In this document: positions 46,785 to 58,802 of the stretch, piece by piece
Position numbering within the stretch: the stretch's first letter is position 1
How the letters are laid out: each line of letters starts with the position of its first letter
From: Hyparrhenia diplandra
Taxonomy: Eukaryota > Streptophyta > Magnoliopsida > Poales > Poaceae
Assembly: GCA_015847255.1 (NCBI GenBank)
Contig: JADLZK010013183.1
Location: forward strand, 95,375 to 159,374
DNA: 64,000 nt
Direction: 5' to 3'
The notes under the pieces: generated by a model
What the model was told of the DNA's origin: nothing
The model's input: the letters and a program-made list of their open reading frames with translations, nothing else
The model's database searches: none
Translations under genes and position numbers: made by a program

Positions 46785-46935
46785 CTTTTGGCGTTTGTAT
46801 TTGGTAATTGTTGTCCAACCATACCGTGCTAACTAGAGCTTCAAAACATTCGCCTCGTGCTTTTCAACCAAACTGTCAACAATCGATTTTTTTATTTCAC
46901 CTACATTTAAAGCCCCACCAAAATACGTTAAGCCA
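46785..46935. mobile_element. Relic of MITE family B
   Basis: Aligns loosely with the interior of the MITE at 57866-58112 (cgtttgtatttg, taattNttgtc, ctaactag, ttcaaaa). The termini are not clear. Confidence 0.4.
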
Positions 46936-47621
46936 GATTTGTAACCGCACCATCCTCGGAGCGAAGCCATTTTTGGCGCCAAGGAGAACCCGCCAACTGA
47001 ACACCCCCAACAGCGGCTTTGGCGGCTATGTCGTCCGTACCCACGGTGCTGGATAGTGGCAGTGGTACCAGCACGACTCAAGACAACACCACGTGCCGCC
47101 TGAGCTGGAGACGAAGACGACGCGCAGTACCAGACGCGGCCCAAACCGCGAGACGCGCCGTGCGCCCTGCGTCCGCCGCGCGTTTCAGCAATCAGCGCTG
47201 CGGTTTGGCTTGCGGTGGCGGCACCCAATGGCTCCGACGCCCGAAAAGACGAGCTGAAAGCGAGCGCGCACGGGCACGGGCATGGGCAAGGGTGCCGAGC
47301 CACCACGTAGGGCGAGCTGCTGAGTCGCCTGCCACGAGTACGGAACGGAGTACGTGCTGTGCTTCGGATGCTTTCGCTTCGGTTGTCCCGGTCCTGGTGA
47401 CGTCTGAACTCTGAATTCCCGGCACCGGGGGACAGCGCTGCCAGCGTCGTCCGTGATTTGCTCGAGGGTAACAACAACGGCAACAAAGGCCTCAAAGATG
47501 CGCGTAGGGTTTTAGCCAAACCTGGCATTTGTTTTCATATGGCCATGTGATATTTTTAACTTGTAGTGAAGTCTTCAGAAGACCAAGGTCAGTGGACTGA
47601 CGCCGCGGCTAAAACGATCGA
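46936..47621. other. GC-rich patch without a recognised gene
   Basis: Open in several frames, as expected from its GC content. The translations are Arg/Ser/Ala-rich and show no domain. Confidence 0.3.
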
Positions 47622-47890
47622 GGCCTTGTTTAGATGGCTAAAGTTTCTAACCTTTTTTCCCACTGCCTTCCATCACATCGCATTAAATACACCAAAGCGA
47701 AAGGCGTATGTTTGGAGTATAAAATATAGGTAAAAAAATAACTAATTACACAGTTTAGATATGCGTTGTGAGGCGATTCTTTTGGAAATTCTTTCGCGTG
47801 ATAGGATGATATTTACCACTAACAAACGAAGCGTCTTCTGAGGGAATGCGATGTATTCGACTGGGTTCCAAATATTTACCAAACAAGACC
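47622..47890 (+). mobile_element. MITE, family A copy 2 (3-bp TSD CGA)
   Basis: Termini ggccttgtttagat and atttaccaaacaagacc are inverse. CGA lies on both sides (47619-47621 and 47891-47893). It aligns with copy 1 at 174-445 in the same orientation (for example cccact, tccatcaca, tttggagtataaaat, aataactaattacac). It is non-coding and the more complete copy. Confidence 0.78.
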
Positions 47891-47893
47891 CGA

Positions 47894-49457
47894 TTTGCGT
47901 CCATTTTAGTTTCATGATGGCCTGACACTCTCTGGTCTGGCTAGCGAGACTGTGACGCCAAGTGCGGTACCATAGAAGAGAGTAAGATCTGTCGCTCTGG
48001 CACAAACATGTGCATTGCCTGATGATCCTTGGTCCATCTTAGGCAATTATGATCGATCCCAATCCTCTAAAATACAAGACCAAGTAATTTAAAACCAAAT
48101 ATAAAATCTTGTAAAAAATCTAACTTGCCCTCACTAAAGAACTATTTAGCTAGTTCCATTGTTAAGTTATTTAAATCTGTGCTAGTTTAATAAAAAAAGG
48201 TACGCGGGCATGTTGTTGATTTCTGTTATCAATTACATGAGGCATTTAGGCAAGATGATATTTAAAATGCACACATGGATGTGGTTTAAAAAGACAGACA
48301 CATATGAATAGAATTAAACAATCCAAAATATCCTATAATTCAGGTAAGTTTGGAATAATGAATGACTTTATATTTGATAGGGATGGATCCTGCATTACAA
48401 AGCGCCAAACCCCTACCCCGTAGTAGTATGACTAGCTCATTACAAAGTGCCAAAACTTCTAATAAAATGCAACAATAGCCTGTAGGTTTTCCTATGTCAA
48501 ATCATAGTGTTAATGTCCGGGAGATTATTGATCAACATCGTCCGGCTAGATTGTGTCCACTGTCCACTGTCCAGGGAAACAGGGACACACAGGAAAAAAA
48601 AAAAAATCCTTGTGTGACACAATCAATCACAGACACAAACCACCTGTTACGTCCCTGTTGTTCATGTGATTCTTCAATTATCTTCGCAGTCGCAGCTCGA
48701 TCCCCTTCAACTATTCCCCCGCCCGTATCGTCCAATCAGGAGTTATAATCCAACGCTTTCGATCATGCAACTTTGATTCCGTGGCCTGTCTTGTTGCAAG
48801 GCAACAAGGAAGCTCAAGAAGGCAAGCATTCCTCGGCAAGCAAGCACAAAGCCGCTCCGTCAATCGTCTCAGATTGCCGCCGTATTCGTCATATAATCCG
48901 CTCGCGTCGCCGTCGCCGGCGATCTCTTCCCCTGCCCTGCGTCAGTGTGCGTTAACAGTAGCAGAGTAATGAGCCAGCACATGAATTGTTTTCACGAAAC
49001 CGTCTACGGTGACGAATCAATGCGATTTACCCCGTACTACAGTAAGCGTCATGTGCCGTTGGGATCCACCGCTTCATTTTTTTTTCCCTTGCAGCTTGCA
49101 GGCAGAAGAAGAAGAAAGAACACAAGGGTCAATGGCCCACTTAAAAATATCTCCAAGAAGAAGGCAAGAAGTAATGGCGGAATGTCATGAGCGCGCAAAC
49201 AACGGCCGGCTCTCCCAATTTACAGCCCCACCGCACAACCGAGTGAATTCACATAAATGAGGACACCGGCAACGGGCAACTACCACCATCCTCGACTGGC
49301 GCTGGCGCCCTGCTCTTGCTCCATTCCCCTGCTTCTCCAGGCCTCCCCCCTCGAGGCATGCAGTGCAAGCTAGCTAGGACACCGTTCGAGCAGCAGCAGC
49401 AGTAGCGTACATAAGGCAGAGCTTCTCTCCATCCATCTCTGCTTCGACTTGGCCACC
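47894..49457. other. Spacer and 5' flank of the subtilase
   Basis: Mostly AT-rich. A TATA-like acataaatga at 49251-49260, about 200 bp upstream of the start codon, could be the core promoter, but this is weak. No other gene. Confidence 0.3.
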
Positions 49458-51794
49458 ATGAATTTTGGCAGCGTCAGATGGAGGAAGGCTCTGCCGCTGT
49501 GCCTAGCTCTTGTGGCTCTGCAAGCATGCCTCCCCTGCGCGCGCGGCGGCTGCGAAGACTTACATCGTTCAGATGGCCGCGTCTGAGATGCCGAGCTCGT
49601 TCGATTTCCACCACGAATGGTACGCATCCACTGTGAAATCCGTGAGCTCTGTGCAGCTGGAAGGAGACGCGGACGACGCGTACGCGAGGATCGTCTACAA
49701 CTACGAGACGGCGTTCCATGGCTTCGCGGCGAAGCTGGACGACGACGAGGCCGAGCGGATGGCCGACGCGGACGGCGTGGTGACCGTGCTCCCGGAGACG
49801 GTCTTGCAGCTGCACACCACCAGGAGCCCGGACTTCCTGGGCATCAGCCCGGAGATCAGCAACAGCATATGGTCCGCCGGCCTGGCCGACCACGACGTCG
49901 TCGTCGGCGTGCTCGACACCGGCATCTGGCCCGAGAGCCCCAGCTTTAGCGACAAGGGACTCGGCCCTGTGCCGGCGAAGTGGAAGGGCCTGTGCCAGAC
50001 CGGCCGCGGCTTCACCATAGCCAACTGCAACCGCAAGATCATCGGCGCGCGCATCTTCTACAACGGCTACGAGGCCTCGTCGGGGCCCATCAACGAGACG
50101 GCCGAGCTCAAGTCTCCGCGGGACCAGGACGGCCACGGCACGCACACCGCGGCCACCGCCGCGGGCGCGCCCGTGCCGGACGCCAGCCTCTTCGGCTACG
50201 CCAGCGGCGTCGCCCGTGGCATGGCGCCCCGCGCCCGCGTCGCGGCGTACAAGGTGTGCTGGGCGGGCGGCTGCTTCAGCTCCGACATCCTGGCGGCCGT
50301 CGACCGCGCCGTGGCGGACGGCGTCGACGTGCTCTCCATCTCCCTAGGCGGCGGCTCGTCCCCCTACTACCGCGACAGCCTGGCCATCGCGTCGTTCGGC
50401 GCCATGCAGATGGGTGTGTTCGTCGCCTGCTCAGGCGGCAACGCCGGCCCGGACCCCATAAGCCTCACCAACCTGTCGCCGTGGATAACCACGGTGGGCG
50501 CGAGCACCATGGACCGGGACTTCCGGCCACGGTGACGCTCGGCAATGGCGCAAACATCACCGGCGTTTCACTCTTCAAAGGCCGGCGAAATCTTTCGTCC
50601 AAGGAGCAGTATCCCTTAGTCTACATGGGCGGCAACTCGAGCATCCCTGACCCCAGGTCCCTGTGCCTGGAGGGGACACTCCAGCCCCACGAAGTCGGTG
50701 GAAAGATTGTGATTTGCGACCGCGGCATTAGTCCTCGGGTGCAGAAGGGCCAGGTTGTCAAGAACGCCGGTGGCGTTGGCATGATACTCGCCAACACACC
50801 GGCAAACGGCGAGGAGCTTGTCGCCGACAGCCACCTCCCTGCCTGCGGTGGCCGTTGGGCAGTCTGAAGGCATTGCCGCCAAGAAGTACAGCAAAACCGC
50901 CCCAAAACCAACCGCGACGCTCAGCTTCGACGGGACCAAGCTCGGGATCCGCCCATCGCCAGTCGTCGCCGCGTTCTCGTCCCGGGGACCCAACTTCCTG
51001 ACCCTGGAGATCCGCCAAGCCGGATGTCATCGCGCCCGGCGTGAACATCTTGGCGGCATGGAGCGGCGACGCCAGCCCGTCGAGCCTGTCCAGCGACCGC
51101 CGGCGGGTCGAGTTCAACATCCTGTCGGGGACGTCCATGTCGTGCCCGCACGTCGCCGGCGTGGCTGCGCTGATCAAGGCCAGCCACCCGGACTGGAGCC
51201 CCGCGAAGATCAAGTCCGCGCTCATGACCACCGCGTACGTCCACGACAACACGTACCGGTCGCTCAAGGACGCGGCCACCGGCAAGGCGTCCACGCCGTT
51301 CGATCACGGAGCTGGGCACATACACCCGCTGCGTGCTCTCAACCCTGGCCTGGTCTACGACATCGGCCAGGACGACTACCTGGAGTTCCTCTGCGTCGAG
51401 AACCTGACGCCGTTGCAGCTCAGATCCTTCACCAAGAACTCGAACAAGACATGCAAGCACACCTTCAGCTCGCCTGGTGATTTGAATTATCCGGCCATCT
51501 CCTGCAGTCTTCTTGGAGCAGCCATCTGCTGCACTGACGGTACGCCGCACCGTGACGAACGTCGGTCCGCCGTCTTCGACGTACCATGTCAAGGTTACAG
51601 AGTTCAAAGGCGCAGACATTGTCGTCGAACCAAGCACCCTACATTTCACAAGCTCCAATCAGAAGCTGACCTACAAGGTAACGATGACAACCAAGGCTGC
51701 CCAGAAGGCACCGGAGTTCGAGCGCTGTCCTGGAGCGACGGCGTCCATATCGTGAGGAGCCCCCCTCGTCCTCACATGGCTGCCACCAATGTGA
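49458..51794 (+). CDS. Subtilisin-like serine protease, SBT1 type (frame-disrupted)
   Basis: Secreted plant subtilase (peptidase S8), single exon. ATG 49458 (ccaccatga) opens a signal peptide (LPLCLALVALQACLPC region). An I9 propeptide follows (TYIVQM... to LHTTRSPDFLGI), then the catalytic domain with Asp in VLDTGIWPES (about 152), His in GHGTHT (about 225), Asn in GGNAGP (about 328) and Ser in SGTSMSCPH (about 558). A PA domain lies at about 380-465 and a C-terminal Fn3-like domain (TVRRTVTNVG...) follows. All catalytic residues are present. Seven 1-nt indels break the frame: near 49545, 50523, 50838, 51013, 51502, 51720 and 51760-51765. Corrected length is 777 residues, normal for SBT1. 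The role (apoplastic peptide or wall-protein processing) is family knowledge; substrates are unknown. Confidence 0.9.
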
Positions 51795-52063
51795 GCTTCG
51801 TTTAGTCATGCAATGGCGCAGGAACCTCCGGGCCTGGGTAATCAAGCTAGACATATCGGTTTGTGTCGCAGCGGCAGCAGCAGAACAGGTCCACTAACCG
51901 ACGCAAAAAATACTGTCAAAGCCCCACATGAGAACAGCCTTTATTCCTCAATGAAGTATTCATGCTTATTCCAAATGTTCAGTTGCCAGTTTGATTGTTT
52001 CTACATTAATGTGTGTACAACATCATGGATGCAAATAGTATGGAAAAAATTCGATGGTCAGGT

Positions 52064-55000
52064 TTAGCTTGATTCCCAAATGGTGACACCATCACAAGTG
52101 CAGAGCTTCTTGTAGTTCTCTCCTACGCCGGCACTTCTTGCAATCACGGCTGCAGCAATGCCAGGGTCTGATCTGTCCTCGGTTGCATACAAAGCAATAG
52201 AGCGGCCGATCAAATCAACAACTCTAAGTTTCTCCTTCGGTGCCGAGAAATGAGCTTCCCCGTTCTCTCCAGCTTCTAGTGTTCCCAGGTCACCAAGCGG
52301 CTGTTTGAGAGAGGTATTAAACATTAGTTCCCAATCATGATTTGAAAGGGTTATGTTTTCATTGTTGAAACTGAAACTGGTATTCCTTCAAAATGAACTT
52401 GATTTCTCAAAGCAGCACTCCACTTGAATACAATGTTAAGCTCAGGGTTCAAAAGGTTGTGCTTTCCGTGTTGAAACTATGTTCTCTCAGTTACAACACC
52501 ATTTTATTTCTCAAGACTGATCACTCAGCTAAATACAGCACATTCTCTGAAAACCTAGAAAGAACATAATCAAGGAATTGTTCCTTCATCTTTCACAAAG
52601 CTGTGCCAAAGTAAAATCTAATGTAACAGGCTAACAGATGCAAGCGGTAAAAGATGGCCCACCGGTGGATGAACTACAGCTGCTCAATTCCAAATCTGCC
52701 ACATTCTGACAACACATGTGATGCAGCATAGGCAAAACAGAAACAGGCCAGTATGCCTTGCTGATATTTGCGGCTGATATTTGCAGCAACTATTCGGTTT
52801 GGTGGATTTGGTCATCGTATTTAAGGCACCATGAATGCTTTATAGTAAATGTAGATCGGTAGATCACGGGCAACTGCAGAGGAAACAGAAATAACAAATC
52901 TAGTAGAAACACCTACGATTGGTATCATGGGATAATAAGAACTTGATACATGGGCTAATTAATAGCTAGCTAAAAATCGGCTAACAGGTGGTCTAATTGT
53001 TTAGTGAAGCCTTCAAGTACCCAATTAGCTAGCCAACTCTGGCTAATTTGGGCTAATTTTTAGCCCAAGTCTCTCTATATATTAATCTAGCTATATGCTT
53101 GGAACGATGCAATGCAACTCTGAAAGGAGCAAGTAATATGGAGCAAAGAAGGCTAAAGATAAACTGTCCGTTTTGAGGTTGCTTGACTTTGAAAGTTTGA
53201 AACTGCAGTTTTATACCATAAAAGATGAAAGTTTCTGAAGCTAGATTATCTCATCCTCCAGAAAAAAAAAAACAGCATAAGAGAACCCCAAGCCTCCAAT
53301 TGCCAAAAATGTTGTGAATTGTAAGTATTTATGACTATTCTGAAGATTTCAAGTGTTAGGATATTACCTTATCGGATAAATGATCTGGAGGATTATACAC
53401 ATTGCCAGTGCTTTCTGCACCTCTTGTCAAATCTCCAAACTGATTTATTGACCATCCATGTTTACCAGGTGATAGACCACTAAACGTGGCTTCAACTCTA
53501 GCCAACTCCATGTTTACTTGGGCCAGGCGAACAACACCAAATACAACTGGCCCTTTGAACTCAGCTACAGCAGCGGAAACTAAGAAATCTGCAATGCTAG
53601 GGGCATAGAATTAGTCGCCAATATACAAAACTATGCAGCATCTTAGCAAAATAGAACATGCAAGCAATTAGTAGGTGATTTTCATAGTATCTGCCAATAA
53701 AAAATTGATGCTCTATCAAACAATGAACTGAGCTCAATAAGACCTGGTGCATCTTACAAGCATTTCAAAGACAAATGTAACTAGAGTAGTTTAAAGATCT
53801 TCACAATTTCGATGGATCTCTCAATATGAAAAGGACTCATACACAATAGACAATTAAAGCCCAATGCTACAAATGTCTACATGTCATAAGAAATAGCCAA
53901 CATCACGTCACCTTCACTCACTGATGGTTGCTAAACCTACCATTATGAATTTTGATAACAAATGCCAGAAAATACCAAACTATTCTAGTATTCTGAATGA
54001 ATTTTGATAACAAATGCAGAATAGCATATAATTAACACAAACCATTTGGGTTGCCTTGGCCAATCAGTCGGCGCATCTCGACCTGTTTGATGAAGGGCAT
54101 CTAACATTGTCTTCACTGGAAGAGACCCAAGAACCCTGACAACTTGGTTAGACAAGTCCACCTCAATGTTTTTATTCCTGTAGTAAAAGGCAGCGTTCAT
54201 AAACCAAACAGAAATGGATTTGAAACAGAAAGATTATGCTTAGAAAGTCAGAGAATTAAATAATATGATCCCATACCTTCAAGGGTTTGCAGTTTGTTCT
54301 TCACAGCTGTTACACATCCTCACATTTCATATCCACCATGAATTCCGTCTTCAGATCATATCAAGCACAAGATTATTTAAATAATAAGTTAATAACTCTT
54401 TTTATTGAGAAATAAAAAAATGTAAAGAGAATGCACAAGGAATCATGAAGTGAACTGCGGTGCTGTTTCTATCAACATAGTGTGCAACGAAACACAAGCC
54501 AAATACTCTGTTCAGCCTGAAAGACTACAGATTGCCTAATTCATAATGTTTTTTAAGGACAGACTTAATATACCACCTTGCCTTTCTGGCCCATATTTCA
54601 AGTTAACTCTACAGTGCATTAGAACTCAATATTACTTGGGAGTTCGCCAGGCACCCATATGCAGGAAATCCCCACCTGCCTTGAACATATAAAATTTTTT
54701 TGATAATAGAACAATCACCAATATGCCGTTTAGTTATTGGTGCTAAGTAATGGCCCCTTTATGAATATGACAGAGCAAGCCAGGAAATTTGGAGCTGATA
54801 CTTCATACCATTCGAATAGTGTATCACCATGAAGGCATAAGTGTTTGGATGACTAATGCTGCCTGCCATCCGACTTTTTCATACTCAAATTTTGTTGCCT
54901 CCCTTCTATGCAAGTCATATACAACTAATTATCCATTTTAACTGTCTAATTAATATAGTTCATATTAAAACTGATTGCCCCTCTCGAAAGGAACAATCTG

Positions 55001-55713
55001 AAGATTAAATAGTGGCTCCTCAAAAGGCCTTCCCTATCCTAATTTACTTAATCCTTGCAGCTATCTTCTGGCAACAGGAAGAAATCAAATCAAAGTATAG
55101 ATTCATTACCTGCTATTCTTGATGCGGCATGAAGGCAAACATGGCATTTAGCACAACATCTGCAGGTGCGACCAAAATTCACTGATGCAACTCCTCTTTC
55201 TGCAAAATGACACTAACGCCCACTCGTGGATTACCAGCTTTACAAATTGGAAAACAACCACTAACTGCAGAAAGGATAAACAATCTAGCCAGTCAATTAG
55301 ACCAGCTCAGCAACCAACCAATTGAACATATCACTACACTCGACCAAGATCTAAAGCTATTTAAACCTAGATACACGACTGATGTATTCAATTTTCCACC
55401 TCTCAACAGCCCAATTCAATCCATTACCTAGTTCCTCCAAAACTAATTCAGGTTACCGCAATCACCTCCCAGCACAAGTAGCATATCATCGTGAATGAAA
55501 AAAAAGAGTCAGGCCTCTAGTAAAGTCAAGCACCTACCGTGAGCTCCGGAAGCGAGTCCTGCTGCTGCAACTAATGCAAAACACCCACACAAGGTTAGAA
55601 AAAAGCCGCGGAGCTCTCAGGCGAGGCGAACAGATTACTGGCGCAGTGAGCGGCCAAACCTTATCGGGCGCCGAGAGATCGGCCGCGGCGGCGGCGGCGG
55701 CGGCGGTGGCCAT
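52064..55713 (-). CDS. CCS: Copper chaperone for Cu/Zn superoxide dismutase (CCS), six exons (frame-disrupted)
   Basis: Delivers Cu(I) to Cu/Zn-SOD and forms its disulfide. Exons, 5' to 3': 55660-55713, 55538-55564, 54277-54348, 54043-54177, 53368-53588 and 52064-52300, all with gt/ag borders and matching phases. Domain 1 is HMA-like, with the copper site at MKCEGC (Cys about 36 and 39; one base missing at about 54317). Domain 2 is SOD-like (EFKGPVVFGVVRLAQV..., GKHGWSINQFGDLTRG). Domain 3 carries the CxC motif CTC (about 237-239) in NYKKLCTCDG, and the protein ends TIWESS. Other indels are a base missing in the T run 54169-54173 and an extra base near 54070. Corrected length is 248 residues. 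The predicted N-terminus is only an Ala-rich stretch (MATAAAAA) without a clear plastid transit peptide, so a cytosolic form is inferred; an upstream start was not excluded. Confidence 0.9.
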
Positions 55714-56106
55714 CGGGGCACGGCGTTGGGAGCGCGCCCGGAGGTCGTCGAGGAGGAGGAGGCGGAGAGGAACGAGGTCAAGGCAGGGAAGCGGAGCTTC
55801 GAGGAGGAGGGGCCGGAGGAGGAAAGAGAGCGTAGGCTGCGTATGCTGCTGCGGGCACAGCGGAAGCGGCGGCGAAGGCCCGGAGGAAGCCCACCATTCT
55901 GCCTTGTGCCGCGCTCCCCTAGCTTTTGTAGGCTCTTCCGGTCTCTTCTGCTTCCCGCGGCGGTGTGCGGGGTTGGTTGGATGGGAATCGGCTTACCAGA
56001 CTAGCGATACTCTGCAAGTTTTTTGGTTTGAACTTGGCTGCTAGCAACTAATCGATACTCTGAAAGTTTTGGTTATTTCAGATACTTGGCTGCTGATTTT
56101 CAGGTT

Positions 56107-56345
56107 TCAATCCATTACCTAGTTCCTTCAAAACTCGGAATTCAGGAAACTGGCCGGTTGCGATTGAAAAAAAAATAAAAAATCTATAAAATAGAAAATC
56201 CTCGTGCGGCCTACTTTAGAAACATCTGCGTTTTGCGAATGATTTAAAATCGATGGCCTGGACTCGGCCCAAAGATATATAGCGCGCCCGGAGGTCGAGG
56301 ATTTATTGGCGGCGGAGAGGAAGGAGGCAGGCCCAGCGAGCTTGG
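56107..56345. repeat. Partial duplicate of the CCS 5' region
   Basis: The stretch 56107-56152 (tttcaatccattacctagtt...) matches 55411-55456 inside CCS intron 2. The stretch 56281-56335 (agcgcgcccggaggtcg...ggcggagagga) matches 55731-55785 upstream of the CCS start. The copy lacks CCS exons 1 and 2. Confidence 0.55.
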
Positions 56346-56404
56346 CCCAGGGGGCCTGACAAAGGACTTGCGGGCTCACCATGGAATCTCATAGGTTGGT
56401 CTTA

Positions 56405-56700
56405 ATTTCTTTTTGTTTTATACATATCTCTTACCAAAACATTTTTTTTAGATACATTTACTTTTTATTTGATATAATACTTCCAAGTGAATTCCAAATT
56501 ATAAGTTATTCGGTTTTTGAACTTGGAGTTAAAACATTTCAAGATTTTCCTTTTTCAGAAACCGCCGGTTGCGATTGATCTCGTGGAGAGTGGCCCATAA
56601 AAAACAATCTCAGGTTGGTAAGTTTTTATACATATCTCTTACCAAAAAATTTTAGATACATTTACTTTTATTATATAATAAATTATTTATGAATCTTGGA
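56405..56700. repeat. Local duplication, about 205-bp offset
   Basis: The phrase tatacatatctcttaccaaaa followed by agatacatttacttttat occurs at about 56420 and again at about 56625. The words ggccggttgcgattga (56153) and gccggttgcgattgat (56564) also repeat. Confidence 0.5.
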
Positions 56701-57865
56701 GAGTTAAAACATTTCAAGTTTAACCTAAATTATGGAAAAAAAACAATAAATATTTAGAATCAATAGTATATTATGAAAATAGAATTAGTTTAGTGATACT
56801 TAGTTGATATCATGAATGTTATTATCTTGTCATATAAATTTGGTCAAATTTGAGAAGCTTTGACTCTCCAAAATTTTTAAAATAACTTACAATTTGATAT
56901 GGAGAGTAGACAATGTGTGTATATCTAAATCTGAAAAAGCTTCTAGAAAAGGTACAACGTCTCATAATTTGGAACAAAAAACGAATATACTGTAGGCGCT
57001 AGAAACGAAGATATATTTCATGCAACAACGGTTTGACCCTCACTGGTGCCCTGGTGCTTTGATTTGAACCTGATGCTAGCAAGAATTGACACGTCACTAA
57101 ATGGGTCTAGTCAAGACCGTTTGGACTAGTGGTGCAACACATCTGACTTTTCTATAGATAGATGTGCATTTAGGGGTCCAAATTTGATGACACACACTGG
57201 CATGTTGGCGAGGCAGCGTGTATTTTGTATTTTACTCTTGTCTCATTTGATCCATGTCAAGTGATAGTGCATTACAATCCACCGGCCCCTACGAGGCTAC
57301 AAGATCTCATTGTTGTTGCAGATTAGTCTCTTATATATGGTTGTTAGGTATGATAGGGTCCTGAGATGATTTGCAAATCTCAGATAATGTTTTTTAAATG
57401 ATGTGGTGTCTCTGTTTTGGTTATTGACAGGACACTATTAATATATGCAAGTATATTGTGACTAACATTGATTGAAATCTTAAAAGTGATATATCACAGT
57501 ATGTGTTTTTCCTTACTGATGCACTCAATTTTTTTTGCCGGTTGTGTTGAAGTTTGAATTCGTAGCATATCAATGGTGATCACATCAGGTCTAAATTGTC
57601 TAATACTATAAATTCAGAGATCGCTAATGGTAGTATTGTAGGAAGAGACTGTAATTTTGTTCCGTTATCCATAAAACGAACTAATGGTAGTATTGCAGCA
57701 ATGCATAATATTTTTTTCCAGCACTTAACTTTGTAGGAGCTGTTCTTGTCCATGACCCTTTTTTAATACATTGTCCATGACTTGTTGAATGCAGGACAGG
57801 AGAGAGGGCAGATCTAACCAGCGAGCGAAGCAGGTTGGCCCTCTCAGAGTTTAGAATTGATATTG
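56701..57865. other. AT-rich spacer, nothing recognised
   Basis: No gene or clear element seen. Confidence 0.3.
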
Positions 57866-58112
57866 GGCTTATAGTGTGTTTAGTTGGTGAAATATTTTGG
57901 GTTCGCCCTCGCATTTTTCGTTTGTATTTGATAATTATTGTCATTTATGGACTAACTAGGTTCAAAAGATACCTGTCTCTCACACTTTTACCCAACCGCT
58001 GCAATTAGTTTTTTACTTATATTTAATGCTCATCATTTGTCCAAAAAGATTGATGTGATGGACCTTTTGTAGCACTTTTTTGGGTTTGCTTTTCACCAAC
58101 TAAACATGGAGC
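57866..58112. mobile_element. MITE family B, complete copy (Tourist-like)
   Basis: The left terminus tgtttagttggtgaaa (from 57877) is the inverse of ttttcaccaactaaaca on the right. The inner tttgggtt/aaaccca words are also inverse, so the TIR is about 25-30 bp. About 245 bp long and non-coding. Confidence 0.65.
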
Positions 58113-58118
58113 CTTTCA

Positions 58119-58802
58119 CTGTATGCCATTATGAAAAATGCATTGCACCCATGTGCCACTAAAATTTTGGTTGAACCTATATGCCATGACACTTTTTTCA
58201 TTTGCACCTCTACGCCATTCCGTCAGATTAGGTGTTGGCGGTGTTAAACTGACAAGAGGAATGACCATTTTACCCTCCTGTGGGCCCATTTTGTTAGCCT
58301 CTCATCTGGTGTGGCCTCGCCATGGCCGACACCATCTAGGCTATCACCGGGGTAGGCGTTCCACTCCACGAGCAGAGCGCCTGGGCCTCGTCGCCACCAT
58401 CCGGGACCGCGTCCCACGGCCACAGGACGTGGGCGATATTGCCAGGCCAAGCTTCACCACGAACGCACGCGCATGAAGGAAGATGCCCATGACGCCCTTG
58501 CTTTCACCACTAGGCTAAGACTGTAGTCTAGAAATAGGAAAACATGCAACGCAAAGTGCAACGAGATGAACGCATGGGTGATAGCCTAGATGGTGTCGGC
58601 CATGGCGAGCCACACTCAGATGAGAGGCTAACAAATGGGCTCCACAGGGGTAAAAATCATTCCCTGTCGGTTTAAACGCATCAACACCTAATCCGACGGA
58701 ATGGCATAAATACTGAAAGTTGGAAAAAAAGTGTCATGGCATGGTGGTTCAACCAAATTTTCTAATGGCACATAGGTTCTGCATTTACATAATGACATAC
58801 AG
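58119..58802. mobile_element. Long-TIR (foldback or MULE-like) element
   Basis: The arms 58119-58348 and 58577-58802 are inverted copies of about 230 bp. Examples are ctgtatgccattatg against cataatgacatacag, and ggccatggcgag against ctcgccatggcc. They flank a 228-bp unique centre that is GC-rich. No transposase is present. Long TIRs with a short centre fit a non-autonomous Mutator-like or foldback element. It abuts the MITE at 57866-58112. Confidence 0.7.

Noticed and set aside
46833..47528. 231-codon minus-strand open frame
   Set aside because: It spans the AT-rich relic of MITE family B and a GC-rich patch. Biased composition and no domain.
50758..51658. Minus-strand open frames across the subtilase
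   Set aside because: Shadows of the plus-strand protease, which has all four catalytic motifs.
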